NCBI GenBank assembly: GCA_002315235.1
Contig: DCGK01000110.1
Location: forward strand, 1 to 11,150
Direction: 5' to 3'
DNA from: Ruminococcus sp. UBA1780
GTDB lineage: Bacteria > Bacillota > Clostridia > Oscillospirales > Ruminococcaceae
DNA: 11,150 nt
Numbering within the stretch: position 1 is the first letter of the stretch; each line of letters starts with the position of its first letter. The notes beneath the pieces are model-generated. The model worked only from the letters and a program-made list of their open reading frames with translations. It had not been told where the DNA came from and searched no databases. The position numbers and the translations under genes were made by a program. This document shows positions 1 to 5,723 of this stretch, one piece after another.

Positions 1-20
1 CCCAGCTGAGCTATGCTCCC
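1..20 (-). tRNA. tRNA gene, 5' end only (truncated by window edge)
   Basis: Read on the minus strand, the first 20 bases are GGGAGCATAGCTCAGCTGGG. This fits the 5' part of a tRNA: a 7-nt acceptor strand GGGAGCA, the TA at positions 8-9, the D-stem GCTC, and the D-loop AGCTGGG with the invariant GG. The rest, including the anticodon, lies left of the window, so the amino acid cannot be read. The 5' sequence is of the kind seen in tRNA-Val or tRNA-Ala genes of Firmicutes, but that is only a resemblance. A consensus promoter sits just upstream (54-82), so this is probably the first or only gene of its transcript. Confidence 0.85.
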
Positions 21-53
21 ATTTGTCTTATCATCTCTCCGACGACGATATTT

Positions 54-82
54 ATTATACTACATATAAGAATTAATGTCAA
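54..82 (-). promoter_or_regulatory. Perfect-consensus sigma-A promoter of the tRNA
   Basis: On the minus strand, TTGACA (77-82) and TATAAT (54-59) are separated by exactly 17 nt (60-76). Both hexamers match the consensus fully. The predicted start near position 47 leaves a leader of about 27 nt before the mature tRNA 5' end at position 20. Such strength suits a stable RNA gene. Three A-tracts lie directly upstream, as described in the findings. Confidence 0.88.
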
Positions 83-126
83 TACTTTTTTCAAACTTTT
101 TAAAATTTTTTTTAGTATCCTCAAAC

Positions 127-155
127 TTGAAAATACTGATGTTTTCATTTATAAT
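127..155 (+). promoter_or_regulatory. Sigma-A promoter of the secreted dockerin protein gene
   Basis: TTGAAA (127-132) and TATAAT (150-155) are separated by 17 nt. This is an 11 of 12 match to consensus at optimal spacing. The start of transcription would be near 162, giving a leader of roughly 33 nt that carries the GAGG ribosome-binding site (183-186). The promoter is back to back with the tRNA promoter, with about 44 bp between the two -35 hexamers. Confidence 0.75.
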
Positions 156-194
156 AGTTATATCGTTATTTACTATGATTATGAGGTTTATACA

Positions 195-1337
195 ATGAAA
201 AAAATTATCGCAGTATTACTTGCTTTTACTACTATATCAGGATATTTCCTTATTAACAGCACGAATTCAGTCACTGCATCCGATTCAGATACGTCAGTCA
301 CAGAAACCGAAGCAGTACCGCAGGATCCTGTACGTTTAAGATATCAGTACCTTCTGAAAAGAGGACTTGAAGAAGTTCTTGCAAGAGAACCTTTCTTCAG
401 CTACTTTCCGGACTACATCGGCTTTGATATACAGGATGTTACAAACGACGGAACTGAAGATCTCATCATGAGAAGAAAAGACGAAAACAAAATGTATGTT
501 TTTGACACAGACAAAAATATCGTCGGTGAGTTCCCTTCCGGCTCTGTTTTCTACTACAATGGTATCGCAGCTGTTCTGATGCCCCAGAACAGACATCTGT
601 CAATGAGTTTCAAACCATACACACTTTACGGATATAACCCTGAAACCAACAAATACGAAGTTATAGGCTCAGCTGACGCATGGTCAAAGAAAACCGCGGG
701 AATCGATGACAACGGAAATCACTATCCTGACGATATTGATGTTTCAGGAGCAGGAACCGTTTATTTCATTGACGACAGCGAACATGACAAAAACACTCCT
801 GTTGACGAATCAGAATATATTAAGTGGAAAGTCAGGTATCTCGGCGGAACCAGTACAGTAAAGTTTGATTACAAGGATCTGACAGAGGGAAATATAGCAC
901 GTATAGACACTGCCCTGCATACCCCTGAAGAAACAACTGTAACCACTGAAGCCACCACTGCCGCTCCGGTTACAACTACTGTAACAACAACTACTACCGT
1001 ACCGGTCACAACTACAGTTACAACAACTACTGCAGCACCGGTCACAACCACAGTTACAACAACTACTACGGCACCGGTCACAACCACAGTCACAACTACA
1101 ACTACAGCTCCTGTTACAACCACTGTTACTACTACGACTACAGCTGTTACCTTTAAAAACTGCGAATACGATGTAAACAGTGACGAAACTCTTAACACTA
1201 CAGATCTTGTCGCTCTTATACAGTATGTAGTAAATCCTGAAAAGCACAAATCAGACATAACACGCGGAGACATCAATCACGACGGCAAAACAAACGCTGC
1301 AGACATTATTGCACTCAGAACTTTTCTCTGTATCTGA
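195..1337 (+). CDS. Secreted dockerin-containing protein with Thr-rich linker; N-terminal module of unknown function
   Basis: This 380-residue protein is predicted to be exported and attached to a cellulosome. Residues 1-28 form a signal peptide (MKK, hydrophobic core, likely cleavage after VTA). Residues 40-235 form a module I do not recognise as any catalytic family. It contains DVTNDGTEDL (81-90), like the acidic loop of FG-GAP/VCBS or EF-hand proteins, and DDNGNHYPDDID (171-182), another acidic loop that could bind calcium. Residues 244-319 are a Thr-rich linker with five 12-residue repeats. Residues 322-380 are a type I dockerin with two calcium-loop/helix repeats, at 326-337 (DVNSDETLNTTD) and 359-370 (DINHDGKTNAAD). 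The ATG at 195 has GAGG eight bases upstream and a good promoter. It converges on the pectate lyase gene. The dockerin is secure; the role of the N-terminal module is unknown, and a structural or binding role is as likely as an enzymatic one. Confidence 0.9.
   Translation: MKKIIAVLLAFTTISGYFLINSTNSVTASDSDTSVTETEAVPQDPVRLRYQYLLKRGLEEVLAREPFFSYFPDYIGFDIQDVTNDGTEDLIMRRKDENKMYVFDTDKNIVGEFPSGSVFYYNGIAAVLMPQNRHLSMSFKPYTLYGYNPETNKYEVIGSADAWSKKTAGIDDNGNHYPDDIDVSGAGTVYFIDDSEHDKNTPVDESEYIKWKVRYLGGTSTVKFDYKDLTEGNIARIDTALHTPEETTVTTEATTAAPVTTTVTTTTTVPVTTTVTTTTAAPVTTTVTTTTTAPVTTTVTTTTTAPVTTTVTTTTTAVTFKNCEYDVNSDETLNTTDLVALIQYVVNPEKHKSDITRGDINHDGKTNAADIIALRTFLCI
963..1142 (+). repeat. Five tandem 36-bp repeats encoding a Thr-rich linker
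   Basis: Five consecutive 12-codon units encode APVTTTVTTTTT, with variation only at the first and last residues (the second unit is VPVTTTVTTTTA). The units differ at many synonymous positions (ACA, ACT and ACC for Thr), so the peptide is better conserved than the DNA. Long Thr-rich linkers before the dockerin are typical of ruminococcal cellulosomal proteins. The antisense reading frames opened by the repeat are by-products of it. Confidence 0.92.
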
Positions 1338-1434
1338 CAAACATTTTATTTTTATTGCCTTGCACATCCGATGACAGCAGTATCCTGCAGTAAACTTCAG
1401 ATTTCTTCTGGTGTTCACTGCAATCCCAAAAATT

Positions 1435-1466
1435 TCAGGGCGGTCCGAATTAACGGACCGCCCTGA
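1435..1466 (-). terminator. Intrinsic terminator of the pectate lyase gene, possibly bidirectional
   Basis: A perfect 13-bp GC-rich stem (1435-1447 with 1454-1466) closes a 6-nt loop (AATTAA). In the minus direction it lies 36 nt after the lyase stop codon and is followed by AA then five Ts (1432-1428), as expected for rho-independent termination. In the plus direction there is no adjacent T tract; the nearest is seven Ts at 1490-1496, about 24 nt on. Use by the convergent dockerin gene is therefore less certain, although that gene shows no other terminator. Confidence 0.82.
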
Positions 1467-1501
1467 TTGCATTATTCATGTATCTGTTATTTTTTTCGTG
1501 A

Positions 1502-4500
1502 TTACGGCTTAACTCCAAGCCAGTCAACAACCTTTGAGATGTACTGTTTGAAATGTGCAAGGTCAGTAATACCAACTTCCCCGTCACCGTCTACATCTGC
1601 TGCCTTGTTCTGAACATCTGTGAAAGGTGTCTTGTCAACAAGATGAACAGCAAAGATTGAAAGGTCTGTAATGTCAACTCTTCCGTCCGAGTTAATATCG
1701 CCATATTTGAAGCTGCCCGGAGCAGGCTGTACTGTTGCTGTTGCAGCAGGAGTTGCTGTTGCAGCAGGAGCTGATGTAGCTGCAGGAGGATTCTGTGTAG
1801 CTGCAGGAGCAGACGGTTCAGTTACAGGAGCAGCTGTTGTTACTGCCGGTGCAGTTTCCGCAGGAGCCGGAGGATTTGTAACAGGCTTTACTTCCGGAAC
1901 AGTGTCATTCTTTGTGAAATGAGCACCGAGCTTTGCATACTGGCCTGATGATGCTGTCTGGTAAAGTCCGCCTGTCCAGATTGAACCGTCAGGATTTCTC
2001 CATGCTGTGTGGAAATCTGTTCCCTGTGCCGGTGCCTTTCCGTATGCTGCGAAATCTGAAGCAGCAGGACCTGCTGAAAGCTTTGTACCTATCTTGGCAC
2101 CGTTTGTTACATTTGTCTTTGCATCTACCTTGTAGTATCCGCTGTTGTAGTAAACACCGTTTTCAAATGTACCAACAAACTTATCGTTTGATCCACCGCC
2201 TGCAAGCTTGCCGTCAGCAATCTTTACGCTGCCGTCATATACTGAAAGAATGTTTTTGAAATCACATCCGTCATCTGTACAGCGGTAGAGTGAGAAGTTA
2301 GGCTTACCCTTGCCTTCCATGTTGTTATTGAATGAAGTACAGTTTGTAAGGCTGCCGAGCTTCGGATTGTTGTTGTCTGTAAATCCGCAGTGAAGATTTT
2401 CAAAAGCGAGACAGTTCTCAACTACATGAGCTGAACCTATTCCGGAACCGCCGAGCTTGAAACCGTTACCGTCACAGTCGCCGTAGCCTTCACCGAATTC
2501 TGTAAATCCGTTTCTGAAAGCTATTGAGTTCTTTATTGTTACGATTCCGATAGGACCTGTTGCTTCCTTGGCGAAGAGATCCCATCCGTCATCTGAGTTA
2601 TTGTATGCCATACATCCGTCAAATACGTTGCCCTGACCGCATGTAAGCTTTGCCGCAAATCCGTCTGCATTTTCCATTGTCTCATCATCACAGTTATTCT
2701 TCGATGTACAGTTGAGCACAAGGTTGTTTGACGGCCATGTATCGATTGTAGCAGCAGATGTATCATATCTTGAAATCTGAAGACCTGTATCCTGGTTATC
2801 ATTGAATACCATCATTTCGATTTTGTTGTTGCTGCCGGCGAGAAGCATACCGTTGTCTCCTGCCTTTGTAATTTCAAAGCCGTAGAAGTGCCAGTATGAA
2901 CCGCAGAGAACAAAGCCTCTTGAAGAAGCATCTGTCTTCTGGCCTGTGAAATCAAACTTAACCTTTGCACCAGGGTAAGCTGAGATAGTCTTTAATGCTC
3001 CTGCCTTACCGCTGTTGTCCTTGTCAATCATGATTGTTTCAGTAAACTTGTATGTACCTTCAAGAAGATAAATTGTTCCACCTGCCGGTACCGCCCTGAT
3101 TGCTGAAAGAACATTTGCCGGGCTGTCCATAGACTTTCCGTCCCCGCTGCCTGACGGTGAACAGTATATTACATTTGCACTGGCTGCCGGTGCCTGAGTT
3201 ACAGGTGATTCAGCGGATGATGCCGGTGCTGAAGTAGCCGGTGTCTGTGGTGCTGATGTTGCAGGTGTCTGTGATGAAGCAGCACCGTCCACAACTATGT
3301 AGTAGATATAACTTTCGTTTGTGCCCTTTGTAATTGTGTATGTGCCTGCTGCAGGAGCCTTGTATGTGTAAACTCCGCCGTTCATGGTAATTCCTGAAAC
3401 GGCATTTTCACCGTTTACCTTAAGAATGCCGCCGTCAGCCTTGGACTTTGCAACGATTGTAACTGTCGCAGGGCCTGAAGTTGTGAATGAGAGACTGCCC
3501 TGTGAATCCATCTTGAGACACTTTGTAAGTGTGAGTCCGTTATGTGTAAGAGCGCCCTTGTCATTCTGAACGCTTCCTGCCGTAGTGAATACAGCAGATG
3601 ATGTATCAGTTGTGAAATTATATACAGCTGCTGAACCTGAAGCCGGAGGCTGTGCAGGTGCAGATGTAGGTGCCGCCGTTGCAGGTGTCTGAGGAGCTGA
3701 TGTTGCAGGTGTCTGTGTTGGTGCCGGTGCATTGTCCTCCTTAAATCCGCTTCCCACTGCAACAAGGGATGACTTGTAGCCTGTAAGGGCAGACTTAAGA
3801 GCTGTATTAACCGCATAGCTTGCATCATCTACGGAATTGTTAAAATTCCACTTAAAGTCGCCTCCGTCAACACGGCCTGCTTTTGATGTTACAATTGACG
3901 GAACATCCTTTGCAGCATCAACTGTATATTTGTAGAAACCTGAAGCAGTATCAAAGTTATTGTATGTGGCCCCGCCGTTCTTTGCCTTAACTGATGAAGG
4001 AACCTGTTCTGTTCTTGAAGAAGCAACATATGCATCAAAATCCGTATTGTTATCCTTGTATGATACAAACTTTCCGTTGCCTTCAATCACATTTCCGTAG
4101 GCCTTGATCATACCTCCCGGTTCACCGGAAAGAACAAGACCGCCCTCAGAACCCTGGTTTGAGATAAGCATCGGCTTTGCACAGTTTCTGAAATAGTTGT
4201 TTTCAGCAAACACATCAGAGTCTGTTGTTGAACCGATACCATACTTGGCATTTCCGTCATAGTAGTTGTTGTAAACGTGAACTGTCGCAACTCTTACTCT
4301 CGGATGACGCGAGTCTGAGTGGTCATACCAGTTATGATGATATGTAATATAGTTTGAAGTATCACTCGCATTTGCACCCTGAAGATTACATTTTCCGTTA
4401 TCAAAGAAATGATTGTACGAATGTGTGATGTTATGGGATTTTTTTGTATCAAGCGCGCCGTCGCCCTTTACCTGATCAGCATCGCTTCCTGCGTCACCAT

Positions 4501-5368
4501 AGAAGAAATCACAGTTGTGTACCCAGCAGTATGAGTTACCCTGCTGAAGTCCGCAGTCATCGCCTTCCTCACTGTTGCAGTTCATAAAGCCAAGGTTACG
4601 CACTTCAACGTTTACACAGTTCTTGAGCACTATTCCGAATCCGTTGATAGTTGCATCGTTTCCGATACCTTCAACTGTCATACCTGCTGTAACTGTATCA
4701 AGATAAAGATCGCCCTTTGTAAGAACAGCAGGGTCAGTTATGTTACCGATAATTCTGACTGCCATCGGACGTGTTTCCTTGCCCTTCTTGTAACCGAGGA
4801 TGATATTCTGAATGCCTGTGCATTCAACTTCACCCTTGCCCTCAACATTAAGCTTAGCCTTGACTGTATCCTTGTTACTGTTTGTAACATAAACAACAAG
4901 AGCGTTACTCTTAAGTGTTCCGTCATTGTTGTAGGCACCTGATGATGAACCGCCTGTAAAGCCGTATCCGCTTCTGTCGTGAGCATAAGCTGTTGCCGTT
5001 GCCTGACCAGCCTTTGATGCATCTTCCTTACCGTTGATTACAGGTACAATCTTCATTGTATGTGAACCTGCCTTAAGGCCTACAGCATCAGCTCTCATAT
5101 AGCCGCTGTACTGTCTGATAAGCATTGAATCAATCTGTGTTCCGTCAACATATACGTTATATCCTGATGCACCCGAAACAGATGACCATGTTGCATACAT
5201 ACCTTCACCGAAGCCTGCAGACTTCTGAATCTTTACTGAAGCTTCAGCTGCATATACAACAGAAGTGTTCTGATATACTGGATCAGCAGTGCCGTTAAAA
5301 GATACGGCTGATGATGCCATCATAACTGCTGCTAAAAAACATCCCGCAAATCTGGCTGCTTTGTTCAT
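1502..5368 (-). CDS. Dual-catalytic cellulosomal pectate lyase: PL1, CBM77-like, PL9, dockerin
   Basis: This 1288-residue secreted enzyme cleaves pectate by calcium-dependent beta-elimination. Its order is: signal peptide (about 1-41); Fn3-like module (43-128); PL1 (about 154-545); linker (547-578); beta-sandwich module resembling CBM77 (580-697); linker (699-731); PL9 (about 732-1145); Pro/Ala/Thr linker (1157-1218); type I dockerin (1222-1280). In PL1, DGALD (303-307) and SRHPRVR (353-359) match the calcium site and catalytic arginine region. In PL9, D902, D926, D927 and D930 have the spacing of the calcium aspartates of Pel9A (D209, D233, D234, D237), and K971 in NGFKLGG fits the catalytic lysine. 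The dockerin calcium loops are at 1224-1235 and 1258-1269. The ATG follows GGAGG by 9 nt. The architecture recalls the Ruminococcus flavefaciens PL1/PL9 enzyme from which CBM77 was described. Both catalytic sites look intact. The products would feed the divergent importer operon. Confidence 0.94.
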   Translation of the reverse strand: MNKAARFAGCFLAAVMMASSAVSFNGTADPVYQNTSVVYAAEASVKIQKSAGFGEGMYATWSSVSGASGYNVYVDGTQIDSMLIRQYSGYMRADAVGLKAGSHTMKIVPVINGKEDASKAGQATATAYAHDRSGYGFTGGSSSGAYNNDGTLKSNALVVYVTNSNKDTVKAKLNVEGKGEVECTGIQNIILGYKKGKETRPMAVRIIGNITDPAVLTKGDLYLDTVTAGMTVEGIGNDATINGFGIVLKNCVNVEVRNLGFMNCNSEEGDDCGLQQGNSYCWVHNCDFFYGDAGSDADQVKGDGALDTKKSHNITHSYNHFFDNGKCNLQGANASDTSNYITYHHNWYDHSDSRHPRVRVATVHVYNNYYDGNAKYGIGSTTDSDVFAENNYFRNCAKPMLISNQGSEGGLVLSGEPGGMIKAYGNVIEGNGKFVSYKDNNTDFDAYVASSRTEQVPSSVKAKNGGATYNNFDTASGFYKYTVDAAKDVPSIVTSKAGRVDGGDFKWNFNNSVDDASYAVNTALKSALTGYKSSLVAVGSGFKEDNAPAPTQTPATSAPQTPATAAPTSAPAQPPASGSAAVYNFTTDTSSAVFTTAGSVQNDKGALTHNGLTLTKCLKMDSQGSLSFTTSGPATVTIVAKSKADGGILKVNGENAVSGITMNGGVYTYKAPAAGTYTITKGTNESYIYYIVVDGAASSQTPATSAPQTPATSAPASSAESPVTQAPAASANVIYCSPSGSGDGKSMDSPANVLSAIRAVPAGGTIYLLEGTYKFTETIMIDKDNSGKAGALKTISAYPGAKVKFDFTGQKTDASSRGFVLCGSYWHFYGFEITKAGDNGMLLAGSNNKIEMMVFNDNQDTGLQISRYDTSAATIDTWPSNNLVLNCTSKNNCDDETMENADGFAAKLTCGQGNVFDGCMAYNNSDDGWDLFAKEATGPIGIVTIKNSIAFRNGFTEFGEGYGDCDGNGFKLGGSGIGSAHVVENCLAFENLHCGFTDNNNPKLGSLTNCTSFNNNMEGKGKPNFSLYRCTDDGCDFKNILSVYDGSVKIADGKLAGGGSNDKFVGTFENGVYYNSGYYKVDAKTNVTNGAKIGTKLSAGPAASDFAAYGKAPAQGTDFHTAWRNPDGSIWTGGLYQTASSGQYAKLGAHFTKNDTVPEVKPVTNPPAPAETAPAVTTAAPVTEPSAPAATQNPPAATSAPAATATPAATATVQPAPGSFKYGDINSDGRVDITDLSIFAVHLVDKTPFTDVQNKAADVDGDGEVGITDLAHFKQYISKVVDWLGVKP
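1715..1900 (-). repeat. Low-complexity Pro/Ala/Thr linker between PL9 and dockerin
   Basis: This stretch encodes residues 1157-1218 of the lyase, made of degenerate short repeats such as PAATATPAATAT. The underlying DNA is a run of imperfect GCAGCAGGAG/GCTGTTGCAG-like units. It is a flexible tether between the last catalytic module and the dockerin. Its composition (Ala/Pro-rich) differs from the Thr-rich linker of the neighbouring dockerin protein. Confidence 0.8.
3252..3717 (-). repeat. 22-bp direct repeat (3252-3273 and 3696-3717) flanking the CBM-like module
   Basis: A 22-bp sequence occurs identically at 3252-3273 and 3696-3717. Both copies encode part of the QTPATSAP linkers on either side of the CBM77-like module. 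The copies are 444 bp apart, exactly 148 codons, so they are in the same frame. The coordinates given span both copies and the intervening module. Confidence 0.88.
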
Positions 5369-5483
5369 TTTACCAATCCTCCAAAATTAAATAAATAAAA
5401 TACAATATTCACTTTATACACAATAACAGTTTACGACCAGAATAACAGTGACAAAACTATCATCTGCTCCATTTGTTATTTAT

Positions 5484-5512
5484 ATTATATTATTTTTTTT
5501 ATATAAATTCAA
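5484..5512 (-). promoter_or_regulatory. Candidate promoter of the pectate lyase gene
   Basis: On the minus strand, TTGAAT (5507-5512) and TATAAT (5484-5489) are separated by 17 nt. Transcription would begin near 5477, leaving an unusually long leader of about 108 nt before the ATG at 5368. The surrounding DNA is extremely AT-rich, so chance matches are easier here than elsewhere. Confidence 0.6.
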
Positions 5513-5639
5513 TAACATATAATATTTTCGATACTGATATATAATCTTTTTTCTCGAGTTTCCATCAACAATAGTTCAGTACAAATTCAAAATATACAAA
5601 CCGATATACATTTAGCATAAAACTCGTTCTTTATGAATG

Positions 5640-5669
5640 TTGTAATATACCATTATTTTGTGTTATAAT
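5640..5669 (+). promoter_or_regulatory. Candidate promoter of the pectin-oligomer import operon
   Basis: TTGTAA (5640-5645) and TATAAT (5664-5669) are 18 nt apart. The -10 is perfect and the -35 is a 4 of 6 match, which suits a promoter needing an activator such as the operon's AraC protein. The predicted start near 5676 supports translation from 5724 and not from the upstream in-frame ATG at 5658, which falls in the promoter. A 6-bp inverted pair TTGTGT/ACACAA (5658-5663 and 5684-5689) brackets the -10. Confidence 0.55.
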
Positions 5670-5709
5670 AGTATTGACTTTTTACACAATCATATCTGTT
5701 TACGGAGCC

Positions 5710-5718
5710 AGGAGGTGA
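5710..5718 (+). promoter_or_regulatory. Ribosome-binding site that fixes the lipoprotein start
   Basis: AGGAGGTGA is a near-perfect anti-SD match, placed 5 nt before the ATG at 5724. It decides the start over the in-frame ATG at 5658, because translation from 5724 gives a clean lipoprotein signal peptide. Confidence 0.88.
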
Positions 5719-5723
5719 ACCGG

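Larger units (their letters stand above)
5369..5723. promoter_or_regulatory. Divergent AT-rich intergenic regulatory region
   Basis: This 355-bp stretch has no convincing gene. It separates the divergent starts of the pectate lyase gene and the import operon. It holds one candidate promoter for each direction (5484-5512 minus, 5640-5669 plus), the two ribosome-binding sites, a 9-bp direct repeat AATAACAGT (5422-5430 and 5441-5449, 19 bp apart) and a two-part shared element described in the findings. An AraC-type regulator encoded at the end of the operon is the natural candidate to bind here. No obvious riboswitch or catabolite-repression (cre) site was seen. Confidence 0.6.

Noticed and set aside
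963..1142. Tandem 36-bp repeats as a possible CRISPR array
   Set aside because: The units are contiguous with no spacers, lie in frame inside a coding region and encode a typical linker.
810..1276. Long antisense open frames over the Thr-rich linker, one rich in Cys/Ser and one in Val
   Set aside because: They arise from the reverse complement of the repetitive ACN codons. They have no ribosome-binding site or family resemblance, and the sense strand encodes a clear linker and dockerin.
1387..1422. Imperfect hairpin (TGCAGTAAAC with GTTCACTGCA, one mismatch) as a terminator for the dockerin protein gene
   Set aside because: The stem is weak, the loop is long (about 16 nt) and no T tract follows it.
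2224..5022. Several 60-140 codon open frames in other frames of the pectate lyase gene
   Set aside because: They overlap clearly conserved PL1 and PL9 coding sequence, lack ribosome-binding sites and have skewed compositions (rich in His, Gln, Arg, Leu) typical of out-of-frame translation.
5540..5545. Plus-strand TATAAT as a second promoter for the import operon
   Set aside because: No acceptable -35 hexamer lies 16-18 nt upstream, and it is more than 170 nt from the gene in highly AT-rich DNA.
5658..5723. Upstream in-frame ATG that would extend the lipoprotein by 22 residues
   Set aside because: It overlaps the -10 promoter element, has no SD, and would bury the lipoprotein signal peptide. 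The ATG at 5724 has a near-perfect SD.
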